Source: Tumebacillus amylolyticus
GTDB lineage: Bacteria > Bacillota > Bacilli > Tumebacillales > Tumebacillaceae
NCBI RefSeq assembly: GCF_016722965.1
Contig: NZ_JAEQNB010000010.1
Location: forward strand, 37,382 to 101,381
Direction: 5' to 3'
DNA: 64,000 bases
A program made the position numbers and the translations under genes. The notes below the pieces were generated by a model that ran no database searches, had not been told where the DNA came from, and worked only from the letters and a program-made list of their open reading frames with translations. Position 1 is the first letter of the stretch. Each line of letters begins with the position of its first letter. Below, in pieces: positions 1 through 8,574 of the stretch.

Positions 1-241
1 CCTGCGCGAGATGGTCGGAGAGAGCGAGACGTATGAAGTCACGTTCGAAGTCGACCATGCAGAACAGGCGCGGGAGGTCCTCGACTCCGAAAGCCTCACC
101 CTCCAAATTCCCCGAGAGCAGATTCCGAAGCTCAACGCCCGACTCGTCGAGGCGGGGATCGGCGTCTACGGCATTCGCACAACTGCGAAAACGTTGGAGG
201 ACAAATTCTTGGAATTGACGGGAGGTGGCGGAATTGAATAA
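1..241 (+). CDS. ABC transporter ATP-binding protein, C-terminal fragment
   Basis: The reading frame is open from the left edge (codons from base 2) to the stop at 239-241, so only about 79 C-terminal residues are visible. The Walker motifs lie outside the window. The visible part has the layout of the C-terminal subdomain of BcrA/NatA-type exporter ATPases: a beta-alpha-beta region containing IPREQIPKL and VEAGIGVYGIR, then the typical ending TLEDKFLELTGG. The downstream permease starts inside its last codons, so the two are translationally coupled subunits of one transporter. The substrate cannot be told; relatives export antibiotics or lipids. Confidence 0.85.
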   Translation, partial: LREMVGESETYEVTFEVDHAEQAREVLDSESLTLQIPREQIPKLNARLVEAGIGVYGIRTTAKTLEDKFLELTGGGGIE

Positions 242-1184
242 CCTGATCCGCAACGAACACCTCAAACTCTACATCCGCCCGCGCACATGGGTTTTTGTCG
301 GACTGATTCTGATCTCGCTGATTTTCAACGCGGTGTTCTCCTACAAACAACCGGAAGTCTCGGGAGACTGGAAAGCGAAACTCACCCAAGAGATGCAGCA
401 ACAGACCGAGCTCTTGCAAGACTACCAATCTCGCAACGCATTTCCGCAGAAGCAAAATCTGATCCAACAAGAAATCAAATTCGACCGGTATCGACTTGAC
501 CACAACATCCCGCCGAGCCACACCACGTCGTGGTTGTTCGCCAAGGACTTCGCTTCGCAACTGGGACTTGCGACGATCGTCGTGATCGTCATCGCCGGAG
601 ACATCGTATCGAGCGAATTCCAATGGGGGACGGTCAAACTCCTGTTGATTCGCCCGGTGACGCGCACGAAAATTTACTTCGCGAAGTACGCCGCCGTCCT
701 GCTGTTTGGGCTGTTCCTCGTCGCGGTGATGTTCGTCGGAAGCTGGCTCGCCGGCGCTGCGATGTTCGGATTTGCCGGGCTGTCCGAGCCGTATCTGCCG
801 AACGTCCCGCTCGAAGACATGACGCCCGGCAACCTCTCCGTGGCGCAAGACCTGCTCTTCACCTATCTGTCCGCTTTGCTCTACCTCTGGGTCGTCTCGA
901 CGATTGCGTTCATGTTCTCCGCCGCCTCTCGCAGCTCCGTTCTCGGCATCACGCTCACGATGGTCGTGACGGCGGTCGGCGAAGTGATCGCCAAGTCGAT
1001 GCCGTACTTCTCCGGCATGAAGTTCTGGCTGTTCACCAACACCGGACTTTTGCAATACGTCGAAGGCGTGCCGCCGATTCCGGGGATGACACTCGGTTTT
1101 TCCCTCGGAGTCATCGCCGTCTATGTCTTGCTCTGCCATGCCGTCGGGTGGCTGTTTTTCACGAAAAGCGACGTGACCGCGTAG
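234..1184 (+). CDS. ABC-2 type transporter permease
   Basis: Integral membrane partner of the ATPase just upstream. The start is taken as TTG at 234 because GGAGGTG at 221-227 sits 6 bases before it; a GTG at 225 overlaps that ribosome site and is less likely. The 316-residue protein has a short cytoplasmic start, a first membrane helix at about residues 20-37 (WVFVGLILISLIFNAVF), a long extracytoplasmic loop of about 100 residues, then about five more helices. This is the ABC-2 exporter layout (ABC2_membrane family). The motif VSSEFQWGTVKLLLIRPVTRT after helix 2 is typical of the family. Start overlaps the ATPase stop. Substrate unknown. Confidence 0.88.
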   Translation: MNNLIRNEHLKLYIRPRTWVFVGLILISLIFNAVFSYKQPEVSGDWKAKLTQEMQQQTELLQDYQSRNAFPQKQNLIQQEIKFDRYRLDHNIPPSHTTSWLFAKDFASQLGLATIVVIVIAGDIVSSEFQWGTVKLLLIRPVTRTKIYFAKYAAVLLFGLFLVAVMFVGSWLAGAAMFGFAGLSEPYLPNVPLEDMTPGNLSVAQDLLFTYLSALLYLWVVSTIAFMFSAASRSSVLGITLTMVVTAVGEVIAKSMPYFSGMKFWLFTNTGLLQYVEGVPPIPGMTLGFSLGVIAVYVLLCHAVGWLFFTKSDVTA

Positions 1185-1190
1185 AAAAAA

Positions 1191-1224
1191 AACCCTGTTC
1201 CGACTCGGAACGGGGTTATTTTTT
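1191..1224 (+). terminator. Rho-independent terminator of the ABC operon
   Basis: CCCTGTTCCG and CGGAACGGGG pair around a 3-base loop and are followed by TTATTTTTT. It lies 8 bases after the permease stop. Confidence 0.9.
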
Positions 1225-1324
1225 GTAAGCGGGTAGGAGATGTGTCATAACCTGTCGAATTGATCCTTACCGATGAAAACAACACAACCTTTACCTTTTA
1301 GACATACAGCATGAGGAGGCAGCA

Positions 1325-4204
1325 ATGGGATTTGGGGTGACCAACACGGGAAGGGGTGTCCAGACACCACGACGATACCGTCGGGAGTACCGAACGGAGG
1401 AGGAGGAAGCGTTGCTGGAGAACGAACGGCGGTTGCGCACACTGATTGATGCCATGCCGGACTTCGTATGCTTTCTCGACATAGACGGACGCTGGCTGGA
1501 AATCAACCGCTACGGACGTGAATTGCTGAACCTTCAGGATGACGACATTCGTGGGAAAACTCAAGCGCAAGTAGAAGCAGAGCGCCCGTTGCTGGCCGTG
1601 CTCATCGAACTCGATGAGGAGTCGGACAGTCAACTCGTGCCCGTCGAGAAGCGGATTACCCGCTTGGATGGTACCGAAGCTGTATTTGACGTCTTGCGGG
1701 TGCCGGTGTTCCATGACGACGGAAGCCTTGAGGGGCTGCTGGTCGTCGGACGCGACACCACGGAGAAACAAGCGATGATCCAAGATCTGCTGGAGAAAGA
1801 AGCGCTTTACTCCTCGATTATGGAAGGCTCTCCGATTGCCATCTCCTTGAACCAAGCGGGCAATGTGGTGGTTTTGAACGACGCCACGTTGGAAATGCTC
1901 GGCGTGGCACCGGGCGAGAACCTGCTCGGACGCTCGATCGTCGAATTCATGCACCCGGACTTCATCGCCAAGATGCAAGCCAACGCGCACCTCAAAGGTC
2001 GCCGGGAGTATGCGGAAGAGTGGATCTACCGGATGGACGGGCGGTTGATGCCTGTGCATGCGGTCGTCTCCCCGGTCTCGTACCAGGGCAAGCCGGCCAT
2101 GCACATTTTTATCAAAAGCCGTACAGAAATCAAACAGGTAGAGGAAGAACTCTCCCGCAGTGAAGCGAAGTACCAGATGATCGCCGAGAACACCTCGGAC
2201 TTGATCTCGTTGATCGACACGAGCGGCACGGTTCACTACGCCTCGCCCTCGCATGAAGCGTTGCTCGGGTATCCGGTGGAACAATTGATCGGGGAGAAAG
2301 CCGCTTCGATCATCGCGCCGGAGGATGTGCAGACCTCCATCGACAGCTTCCACCGCTGCGTGATGTTGCGCGGTCCGGTGGTTATGGAGTTCCGCTGCCG
2401 AACGCAGAAAAACGAGATCGCCATCTTCGAGGCGAAATGCTCGCCGATCTTCGACGACGAGGGCAACATCTCGCGGATCATGGTCGTTTCCCGTGACATC
2501 ACCGAACGCAAACGTCAAGAACGGGAACTGGAAGAAAACGAACAACGCTACAAGTCCCTGTTCGAGTACAACTTGAACGCCGTAATCTCGCTCGACCTTG
2601 AAGGAAACATCATCTCGATTAACAAGGCCGCCGAAGAGATGAGCGGGTTTACGATGGAGGAAGTCATCGGCAAACCGCTGATTCAATTCGTCCCCAAGAG
2701 CCGATCCAAAAGCAATTGGCTCTCCATCGAGAAAATCAAGGGCGGCGACACCCCACATTACGGTGAATTCAAGTGGCTGAACAAACGAGGCGAAGAACTG
2801 ACGGTGGAAGTGGCGCTGATGCCCATCCACGTCAACGGTGAAATGACGGGCGTCTATTGCACGCTCAAGAACGTCACCGAGCAAAAAAGGGCCGAGGCTC
2901 TCATCTCGCACATGGCGTACTACGATTCGCTCACCGAACTGCCGAATCGCACGCTGTTCCGCGATCATCTTCGCACCGCGCTCAAACAGCGCCGCGGCGA
3001 TGACATCGTGGCGATCTTGTTCCTCGACCTCGACCACTTCAAGCATGTCAACGACACGATGGGTCACACCGTCGGGGACCAACTGCTCAAGATGGTCGCA
3101 GGCCGTCTGCAAGACTGCCTGCCGGACGCCACCTCCTACAGCCGCAACAGCGGAGACGAATTCGTGGTGCTGCTGACACAAGTCAAGAACCGCGATCATG
3201 TCGAAGCTGCGGCCCGCAAAGTGGTGGACGCGATTCACGCGCCGTTCCAGTTGAACGGGCAACCGCTCTATCTGACCGGCTCGATTGGGATCGTGCTCGC
3301 ACCGGAACACGGAGAAGACCCGGAGACGTTGTTGCAACATGCAGACATCGCGATGTACGAAGCGAAGGACAAAGGCAAGAACAACTACCGGTTCTTCGAC
3401 TACATCTTGACGGAACGCATGGCGAAGCGAGTGGAACTGGAACGCTCGATGCGAACGGCGCTGGAGAATGACGAGTTCGCCCTGTACTACCAACCGCTGG
3501 TCGAAGCTCAGACCGGCGTCGTGGTCGGTGCCGAGGCCCTGATTCGCTGGTTCCGACCGGGACAAGGCATGGTGTCGCCGGCCGAGTTCATTCCGATTGC
3601 CGAAGAGACCGGCCTGATCGTCGACATCGGCGACTGGGTCATCCGCACCGCCTGCCAGCACCAACAAGCGTGGCGGGGATCGGGCTTGGCTCCGATTCAT
3701 CTCTCCGTCAACCTCTCAACCCGCCAGTTCCAAGAGCCGAACTTCTTGGATCGGGTGCGCCGCGTGGTGGAAGAGACGGGCGTAGATTTGCACGGCATCG
3801 GGTTTGAGATTACGGAGAGCTTGATCATGCAGGATGTCGATTACGCGATCAAGATGCTGAACGAACTGCGCAACATGGGCAGTATCATCTCGATTGACGA
3901 CTTCGGCACCGGCTATTCCTCGCTCGCCTACCTCAAGAAATTCCCCATCGACAAGCTCAAAGTCGACCGCACGTTCGTCCGCGACATCACCACGCGCGCC
4001 GAAGACGCTGCGATCACCAAGACGATCATCACCCTTGCGAAGAGCCTCGACCTCAAAGTCGTCGCCGAGGGCGTGGAAACCATCGAGCAGATCGAGAAAC
4101 TGCGCGAACTGCAATGCGATGAGTTCCAAGGCTTCTACTTCAGCAAGCCGGTGCCGGTCCTCGAGTTTACGAAGATGCTGACTCCCTTGCCGAAACTTTC
4201 CTGA
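1325..4204 (+). CDS. Four-PAS sensor with GGDEF and EAL domains (cyclic di-GMP turnover)
   Basis: Predicted to make and/or degrade cyclic di-GMP in response to signals read by PAS domains. The 959-residue protein has no signal peptide or membrane helix, so it should be cytoplasmic. Order: PAS1 about 30-150, PAS2 about 160-265, PAS3 about 280-395, PAS4 about 405-525, GGDEF about 535-690, EAL about 705-950. The cyclase signature reads SGDEF (residues 609-613), a variant that is often still active. I do not see a clear RxxD inhibitory site before it. The EAL motif (737-739), DDFGTGYSS and VAEGVET are intact, so phosphodiesterase activity is likely. AGGAGG lies 7 bases before the ATG. The gene stands alone between two terminators. 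The ligand of the PAS domains is unknown. Confidence 0.93.
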   Translation: MGFGVTNTGRGVQTPRRYRREYRTEEEEALLENERRLRTLIDAMPDFVCFLDIDGRWLEINRYGRELLNLQDDDIRGKTQAQVEAERPLLAVLIELDEESDSQLVPVEKRITRLDGTEAVFDVLRVPVFHDDGSLEGLLVVGRDTTEKQAMIQDLLEKEALYSSIMEGSPIAISLNQAGNVVVLNDATLEMLGVAPGENLLGRSIVEFMHPDFIAKMQANAHLKGRREYAEEWIYRMDGRLMPVHAVVSPVSYQGKPAMHIFIKSRTEIKQVEEELSRSEAKYQMIAENTSDLISLIDTSGTVHYASPSHEALLGYPVEQLIGEKAASIIAPEDVQTSIDSFHRCVMLRGPVVMEFRCRTQKNEIAIFEAKCSPIFDDEGNISRIMVVSRDITERKRQERELEENEQRYKSLFEYNLNAVISLDLEGNIISINKAAEEMSGFTMEEVIGKPLIQFVPKSRSKSNWLSIEKIKGGDTPHYGEFKWLNKRGEELTVEVALMPIHVNGEMTGVYCTLKNVTEQKRAEALISHMAYYDSLTELPNRTLFRDHLRTALKQRRGDDIVAILFLDLDHFKHVNDTMGHTVGDQLLKMVAGRLQDCLPDATSYSRNSGDEFVVLLTQVKNRDHVEAAARKVVDAIHAPFQLNGQPLYLTGSIGIVLAPEHGEDPETLLQHADIAMYEAKDKGKNNYRFFDYILTERMAKRVELERSMRTALENDEFALYYQPLVEAQTGVVVGAEALIRWFRPGQGMVSPAEFIPIAEETGLIVDIGDWVIRTACQHQQAWRGSGLAPIHLSVNLSTRQFQEPNFLDRVRRVVEETGVDLHGIGFEITESLIMQDVDYAIKMLNELRNMGSIISIDDFGTGYSSLAYLKKFPIDKLKVDRTFVRDITTRAEDAAITKTIITLAKSLDLKVVAEGVETIEQIEKLRELQCDEFQGFYFSKPVPVLEFTKMLTPLPKLS

Positions 4205-4215
4205 ACACATGCGCA

Positions 4216-4253
4216 AAAACCCCTGTCCCACGCGCGAGGACAGGGGTTTTTTT
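4216..4253 (+). terminator. Terminator after the GGDEF-EAL gene
   Basis: CCCCTGTCC and GGACAGGGG pair around a GC-rich loop, followed by seven T residues and preceded by A residues. Confidence 0.9.
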
Positions 4254-4271
4254 GCATGCAAATGCGTTTCA

Positions 4272-4505
4272 TCAGTCGCTGCCGTCTCCACCGCCGGAGT
4301 CTCCGCTGTGATGGTGGTGATGCCCGCCGCTATGATGATGGTGGTGATGATGCCCGTCGTTTTGAGGAGTCGTGTCTACGAACAAATACCCGTCCTCACC
4401 GGAGCGACGATGTTTGACAGGGCGAGGCCCGTTGGCTGATTTGCCGATGGCGACACAGAGCAGCACGAAGATCACGCCGACCATGGCCAAGATCATGAAG
4501 CCCAT
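4272..4505 (-). CDS. Small single-pass membrane protein with histidine-rich tail
   Basis: A 77-residue protein not assigned to a named family. Residues 3-20 (FMILAMVGVIFVLLCVAI) form one membrane helix. The tail carries two histidine runs (seven and five His) and ends in a Gly/Asp/Ser-rich stretch. It is a real gene by its ribosome site: on the minus strand AAAGGAGGG lies 6 bases before the ATG, and it is convergent with the GGDEF-EAL gene. The His-rich tail could bind divalent metals such as zinc or nickel, but that is inference. Function unknown. Confidence 0.7.
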   Translation of the reverse strand: MGFMILAMVGVIFVLLCVAIGKSANGPRPVKHRRSGEDGYLFVDTTPQNDGHHHHHHHSGGHHHHHSGDSGGGDGSD

Positions 4506-4647
4506 GCACAGCCCTCCTTTTTCGTGAAAAGATCGTCACATATCTGCAGTATACGAAAGAACCCCGCATTGCGTCACGGACAAGGGATAAAGTCTTGCGG
4601 TACAATGAAGGTATCATTCTGCACGAATTACAAGGGAGGAAAAACTC

Positions 4648-5022
4648 ATGATCATCGGAACCGGAATCGACATCACTGAAATCGAGCGCATCACCGACAT
4701 GCTGGAACGACACGGAGTCACGATCTGGAAACGCATCTTGGCACCGGAAGAGCGCGAGATGTTCGACAACCCGCGCCGCCGCGCCGAGTATCTCGCCGGA
4801 CGTTGGGCGGCCAAGGAAGCGGCGTCCAAAGCGTTCGGCACCGGGATCGGCAAAGTCGGGCTCCATGAACTGATCATCACCAAAACGGAACTGGGGGCCC
4901 CGCAATTGACGTTGCGCGGACATGCGGCCGAACTGGCGGAGCAATTGGGTGTGACCTCCACGCACGTCTCGATCTCCCACAGCAAAGAATACGCCGTCGC
5001 CCAAGTCATTTTGGAAAAGTAA
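4648..5022 (+). CDS. acpS: Holo-[acyl-carrier-protein] synthase
   Basis: Transfers the 4'-phosphopantetheine arm of coenzyme A to a serine of apo-ACP, which activates ACP for fatty acid synthesis. The 124-residue length is normal for AcpS. Family motifs are clear: GTGIDITEI at the N-terminus with the Mg-binding Asp, WAAKEAASKAFGTGIG in the middle, and SISHS near the end. AAGGGAGG precedes the ATG. It is the first gene of the acpS-ydcC-alr-ndoAI-ndoA neighbourhood, the same order as in B. subtilis. Confidence 0.97.
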   Translation: MIIGTGIDITEIERITDMLERHGVTIWKRILAPEEREMFDNPRRRAEYLAGRWAAKEAASKAFGTGIGKVGLHELIITKTELGAPQLTLRGHAAELAEQLGVTSTHVSISHSKEYAVAQVILEK

Positions 5023-5100
5023 CTTGTACATAATGAGGGTCGGACAGGAATAGACATGTACCAGAGTGTTTCTCGAATCATGTTGGGAGGAATGGAACGG

Positions 5101-6099
5101 ATGAGAAAACCCTGGTACCTCGTCTTCCTGAGCATCCTGATCCTGTCGCTCACCCTCGTCGGTTGCGGCTCGCAGAATCAAGAAACGGTGCTGAAAGACC
5201 TGACCGATCTCAAGTCAAACCTGAAATCGTATGAATCAAAAGCGACCATGACGGTCACAGCGAACAACTCGCAACAGAAATACTATATCGAGACTTGGTA
5301 CCAAGCGCCGCATTATTACCGCATCGCGCTTGGCAACGACCCGAGTTCGATCACACAGGTGATCGTGCGCAACGACGACGGAATTTTTGTCGTATCGCCG
5401 CAGTTGAAGAAGAGCTTCCGTTTCAAAGGGGACTGGGCGGAGAACCAAGGCCACGTCTACCTGTACCACGCGGCGCTCGACCGCATCTTGGCGGCGCAAG
5501 ACAAGAAATTCGCGACCGGTGACGGAACCGTCTCGTTCTCGATGAAGATGGAGCCGGAGAATCCGCTCGTCAGCACGCAACGCGTCACCTTGAAAGACAA
5601 CGGCTACGAGCCGCAACAGATCGCTCTGCTGGACAAAGATGACAAGTCGATCGTCTCGGTGGACTTCAATTCGTTCAAAACCGGCGTTGAGTTCAAAAAA
5701 GACGCGTTCACCCCGGAATCGGCGATGGCGATGGCTCCGACAGCAACCAAACCGGTCCTGGCGGGTGCGAAAGACTTTGGCGTCATCGAACCGCGCTACG
5801 TGCCGGACGGTGCGAAACTGCTGGAACCGCAAGAGACGCAATCGAGCGTTCTGCTGCGCTACTCGGGCAAAGACCCGTTCACGATCATCGAGCAACGCCC
5901 GGCTGCCAAGGACTCCAACTTGCGCACAGGCGAAATCGTCGACCTGTGGGGGACGCCGGCGGTCATGACCGGCAACGAGGGCGAGGCACGCACGATGCAA
6001 TGGTTCCATGATGGTGTGGAATTCTCATTGACCGGCAAGATGGAGACCGACGAAATGGTCCGTGTTGCCCAGTCGATGCTCAAAACAGACGGCAAATAG
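5101..6099 (+). CDS. ydcC: YdcC-like lipoprotein (LolA-like fold)
   Basis: Predicted membrane-anchored lipoprotein on the outer face of the cell. The start at 5101 has GGGAGG 10 bases upstream, while in-frame ATGs at 5056 and 5092 lack a well-placed site. The signal peptide MRKPWYLVFLSILILSL is followed by the lipobox LVGC, with the lipidated cysteine at residue 22. The body (about 40-205) resembles the LolA-like lipoprotein-carrier fold. The C-terminal 100 residues (about 235-332) look like the DUF4367 type often found in sporulation lipoproteins. Its place between acpS and alr matches B. subtilis ydcC, a gene linked to sporulation. Exact role unknown. Confidence 0.88.
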   Translation: MRKPWYLVFLSILILSLTLVGCGSQNQETVLKDLTDLKSNLKSYESKATMTVTANNSQQKYYIETWYQAPHYYRIALGNDPSSITQVIVRNDDGIFVVSPQLKKSFRFKGDWAENQGHVYLYHAALDRILAAQDKKFATGDGTVSFSMKMEPENPLVSTQRVTLKDNGYEPQQIALLDKDDKSIVSVDFNSFKTGVEFKKDAFTPESAMAMAPTATKPVLAGAKDFGVIEPRYVPDGAKLLEPQETQSSVLLRYSGKDPFTIIEQRPAAKDSNLRTGEIVDLWGTPAVMTGNEGEARTMQWFHDGVEFSLTGKMETDEMVRVAQSMLKTDGK

Positions 6100-6108
6100 C
6101 AGGGGAAA

Positions 6109-6138
6109 AAGGGTGTCTGATTGCAGACACCCTTACTC
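6109..6138 (+). terminator. Hairpin between ydcC and alr, weak terminator
   Basis: AAGGGTGTCTG pairs perfectly with CAGACACCCTT around a 4-base loop. The following ACTCTT is a poor U-tract, so it may only reduce readthrough into alr. Confidence 0.5.
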
Positions 6139-6206
6139 TTGCAGGACACTTGCTGCAGGTGTCGAACTGGATAGGATATACAGAAGGAAAGAAAGAAGGG
6201 AATCTG

Positions 6207-7370
6207 ATGTTTGTACGACCGACGTGGGCTGAAGTCCACTTGGACAACCTCGCGCACAACATCCAAGGCATTCATGCACAACTTCCGGCCGGCACGCGGT
6301 TGATGGCCGTTGTCAAAGCCGGCGGCTATGGACACGGGGCTGTCCCCGTTGCTCGCAAAGCGTTGCAATCCGGCGCCACTTATCTTGCCGTTTCTTCGGT
6401 GGACGAGGCGTTGGAACTGCGCAAAGCGGGCATTCGAGCTCCGATTTTGGTACTGGGGTACACGCCGCCCGGACAAGCGGCACTGGTGGTCGAACACGAT
6501 CTCACCCAGACCCTCTACCAAGAGGAGATGTTGCAGGCGTTGAACCAGGAAGCTTTGGAAGTGGGCAAGTTGGCCAGAGTTCACGTCAAGGCGGATACCG
6601 GCATGGGCCGCCTCGGATTCACCTCGGTCGAAGAGACGGTTAGGTTCGTGCGCTTGGCGCAGAGTCTGCCGGGCGTCGTCGTCGAGGGGCTGTTTACGCA
6701 CTTTGCGACCGCTGATGAAGCGGACAAGTCGTACGCAGAGGAACAGGTCGCGCGATGGAACGACATTTTGCGAGCCCTGTCCGACGAAGGTCTACAAATT
6801 CCGCTTCAGCATATATCAAATAGTGCGGGCATTTTGAACTTCCCGCAACTCCCCGGCAACATGGTGCGCCTCGGCATCTCCATGTACGGGTGTTATCCCT
6901 CGGAGGACGTTCCCCGCGATGTCAAACTGCGCCCGGTCATGAAGTTGGTGTCGCAGATCGTGCATCTCAAGGACGTGGAGCCCGGCACGAAAATTTCCTA
7001 CGGCGCGACGTTTGAAGCCAAGCGTCCCACCAAGATCGCGACGATCCCGATCGGCTACGCAGACGGATACTCCCGCCAACTCTCGAATCGCGGAGAGCTG
7101 CTCGTCCGCGGACGGCGCGCGCGCATTGCAGGCCGTGTCTGCATGGATCAGTTGATGATCGATGTTACAGAGATTGACGATGTGCAAGTCGGTGACGAAG
7201 TGGTGCTCTACGGAGCGCAAGGGGAGGACGAGATCACGTTGGACGAAGTAGCAAGTTTGATCGGGACGATTTCGTATGAAGTTCTCTGCGCCGTCGGTCG
7301 ACGCGTCCCCCGCATGTACATGGAAGGCACGGAAATTGTCGAAGTTCGGTCCATGAACACAACCTTGTGA
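6207..7370 (+). CDS. alr: Alanine racemase
   Basis: PLP enzyme that interconverts L- and D-alanine; D-alanine is needed for peptidoglycan. The start at 6207 is chosen because GAAGGG sits 6 bases before it; the open frame extends to 6150 but without a site. The protein has 387 residues, normal for the family. The PLP lysine is Lys37 in VVKAGGYGHG, where most relatives have a D/N-A pair in place of GG. The catalytic tyrosine region KISYGATFEAK and the C-terminal barrel (GYADGYSR, GRVCMDQ) are intact. It precedes the ndoAI-ndoA toxin module, as in B. subtilis. Confidence 0.97.
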   Translation: MFVRPTWAEVHLDNLAHNIQGIHAQLPAGTRLMAVVKAGGYGHGAVPVARKALQSGATYLAVSSVDEALELRKAGIRAPILVLGYTPPGQAALVVEHDLTQTLYQEEMLQALNQEALEVGKLARVHVKADTGMGRLGFTSVEETVRFVRLAQSLPGVVVEGLFTHFATADEADKSYAEEQVARWNDILRALSDEGLQIPLQHISNSAGILNFPQLPGNMVRLGISMYGCYPSEDVPRDVKLRPVMKLVSQIVHLKDVEPGTKISYGATFEAKRPTKIATIPIGYADGYSRQLSNRGELLVRGRRARIAGRVCMDQLMIDVTEIDDVQVGDEVVLYGAQGEDEITLDEVASLIGTISYEVLCAVGRRVPRMYMEGTEIVEVRSMNTTL

Positions 7371-7456
7371 CATGAATTGCGTTGAGGTTGGGAAGGTTGA
7401 AGGGGGGGCCTGATTTCCACAGGGATGGTATGATCTGGTATAGAGACCCGCATGCT

Positions 7457-7486
7457 TTGACATACTTAGGTTATGATGGGTATAAT
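7457..7486 (+). promoter_or_regulatory. Sigma-A promoter of ndoAI-ndoA
   Basis: TTGACA at 7457-7462 and TATAAT at 7481-7486 are both perfect consensus hexamers, 18 bases apart. The expected start of transcription is about 45 bases before the ndoAI start codon. Confidence 0.85.
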
Positions 7487-7537
7487 ACGTTTGGATGTCT
7501 GTGGAGATTAGGTAGTATTGTTGCTTGGAGGTGCCGC

Positions 7538-7813
7538 GTGTTGTCCAAAACCAAACGCATTATGGTTAGTGTTCCGAATCATCTGTTGCAGGAAGTTGAT
7601 GGCATTGTTGAGGCTGAGAATCTCAATCGCAGCGAGTTTATCCGTGAGGCCATGAACTTGTACCTGCTGGAGAGAAAGAAGCGATACATCCGGGAATCGA
7701 TGCAAAAAGGCTACCTCGAGATGGCGAAGATCAACCTGAATATCGCATCAGAAGCGTTTTTGGCGGAGGAAGAGGCGGAGACAACTCTAGACCGTTTAGT
7801 AAGCGGGGTGTGA
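7538..7813 (+). CDS. ndoAI: Antitoxin of the MazEF-type module (NdoAI, EndoAI)
   Basis: Labile antitoxin that binds and blocks the NdoA RNase. GTG at 7538 or TTG at 7541 are both possible starts; GGAGG at 7527-7531 fits either (6 or 9 bases). The first is used here, giving 91 residues. The N-terminal part has the ribbon-helix-helix pattern ([16 protein letters not shown], then [14 protein letters not shown]). The C-terminal toxin-binding tail [20 protein letters not shown] and the ending RLVSGV are very close to B. subtilis EndoAI. The gene has its own strong promoter and lies 4 bases before ndoA. Confidence 0.94.
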   Translation: MLSKTKRIMVSVPNHLLQEVDGIVEAENLNRSEFIREAMNLYLLERKKRYIRESMQKGYLEMAKINLNIASEAFLAEEEAETTLDRLVSGV

Positions 7814-7817
7814 GTCG

Positions 7818-8168
7818 GTGAATGTGAAGCGCGGCGACATCTATTTTGCTGATTTATCGCCCGTCGTGGGCTCCGAACAGGGCGGGTTTCGGCCTGTGTT
7901 GATCATTCAAAACGACATTGGCAATCGATTCAGCCCTACCGTGATCGTCGCGGCGATTACTGCGCAGATTCAGAAGGCAAAATTACCCACCCACGTGGAG
8001 ATCGACGCTAAGACTTACGGTCTGGACCGCGACTCCGTGATTCTACTGGAACAAATCCGCACCATTGATAAACAGCGGTTGACCGATAAAATCACCCATC
8101 TGGACGATGAATTGATGTCCAGAGTCAATGAAGCCCTTTCGATTTCGTTAGGACTTATCGATTTTTAG
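7818..8168 (+). CDS. ndoA: mRNA interferase NdoA (MazF/EndoA toxin)
   Basis: Sequence-specific endoribonuclease of the MazF/PemK family. In B. subtilis the homologue cuts at UACAU, and the same target is likely here. The 116-residue protein starts with GTG and matches the family along its full length: [21 protein letters not shown] (basic and substrate-binding loop), [17 protein letters not shown], and the conserved end ISLGLIDF. It follows the antitoxin gene by 4 bases, so the two are co-expressed. A strong terminator follows directly. Confidence 0.97.
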   Translation: MNVKRGDIYFADLSPVVGSEQGGFRPVLIIQNDIGNRFSPTVIVAAITAQIQKAKLPTHVEIDAKTYGLDRDSVILLEQIRTIDKQRLTDKITHLDDELMSRVNEALSISLGLIDF

Positions 8169-8202
8169 AGAAAAGAGCTGAGGTGGATTCAGCTCTTTTT
8201 TC
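8168..8202 (+). terminator. Terminator after ndoA
   Basis: AAAGAGCTGA and TCAGCTCTTT form the stem, followed by a T-run. It starts at the ndoA stop codon. Confidence 0.88.
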
Positions 8203-8239
8203 ATTGGGCACACTACCCCTCGGAAGGGGGAGTTTCAAT

Positions 8240-8497
8240 ATGGAGATCAAACCGCACCTGCAACGCCGTTCCGATTTCGTCGGCAACAACCCCATCGCCG
8301 AGCACAACGATGCCGGCATCCTCGTCCTGCGCGACGGCAACCAGTACCGCTTCGCCGTTGAACTTGACGTGGACACCGTCGTGGAAATGGAGCAAACGGA
8401 CAAAAAAGAACAGGTCACCTACATCATCGACAGCTTGCGCGAGCGGCTGCCGGAGATCCGGGACCAGTTCGGGGAGTGCTACCCGGACGAACAATAG
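8240..8497 (+). CDS. Hypothetical 85-residue acidic protein
   Basis: I do not recognise a family. AAGGGGGAG at 8224-8232 sits 7 bases before the ATG at 8240, and two terminators bracket the gene, so it looks real. The protein is hydrophilic and acidic, without signal peptide or membrane helix. It has a beta-rich middle (AGILVLRDGNQYRFAVELDVDTVVEM) and a C-terminal helix (TYIIDSLRERLPEIRDQF). It follows the ndoAI-ndoA unit but is cut off from it by a terminator, so a link to the toxin system is not implied. Confidence 0.65.
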   Translation: MEIKPHLQRRSDFVGNNPIAEHNDAGILVLRDGNQYRFAVELDVDTVVEMEQTDKKEQVTYIIDSLRERLPEIRDQFGECYPDEQ

Positions 8498-8514
8498 ACA
8501 ACAGGATGTCAAAA

Positions 8515-8548
8515 ATAAAACCACCTGAATCTCTTCAGGTGGTTTTAT
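8515..8548. terminator. Bidirectional terminator between convergent genes
   Basis: AAAACCACCTGAA pairs with TTCAGGTGGTTTT around a 4-base loop. A-run and T-run on the two sides let it serve both the 8240-8497 gene and the minus-strand gene ending at 8575. Confidence 0.9.
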
Positions 8549-8574
8549 GTGCTACGTGGAGCTTGGACATCCGA

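Noticed and set aside
4590..4610. Sigma-A promoter before acpS
   Set aside because: A TACAAT is present, but no -35 hexamer lies at an acceptable distance.
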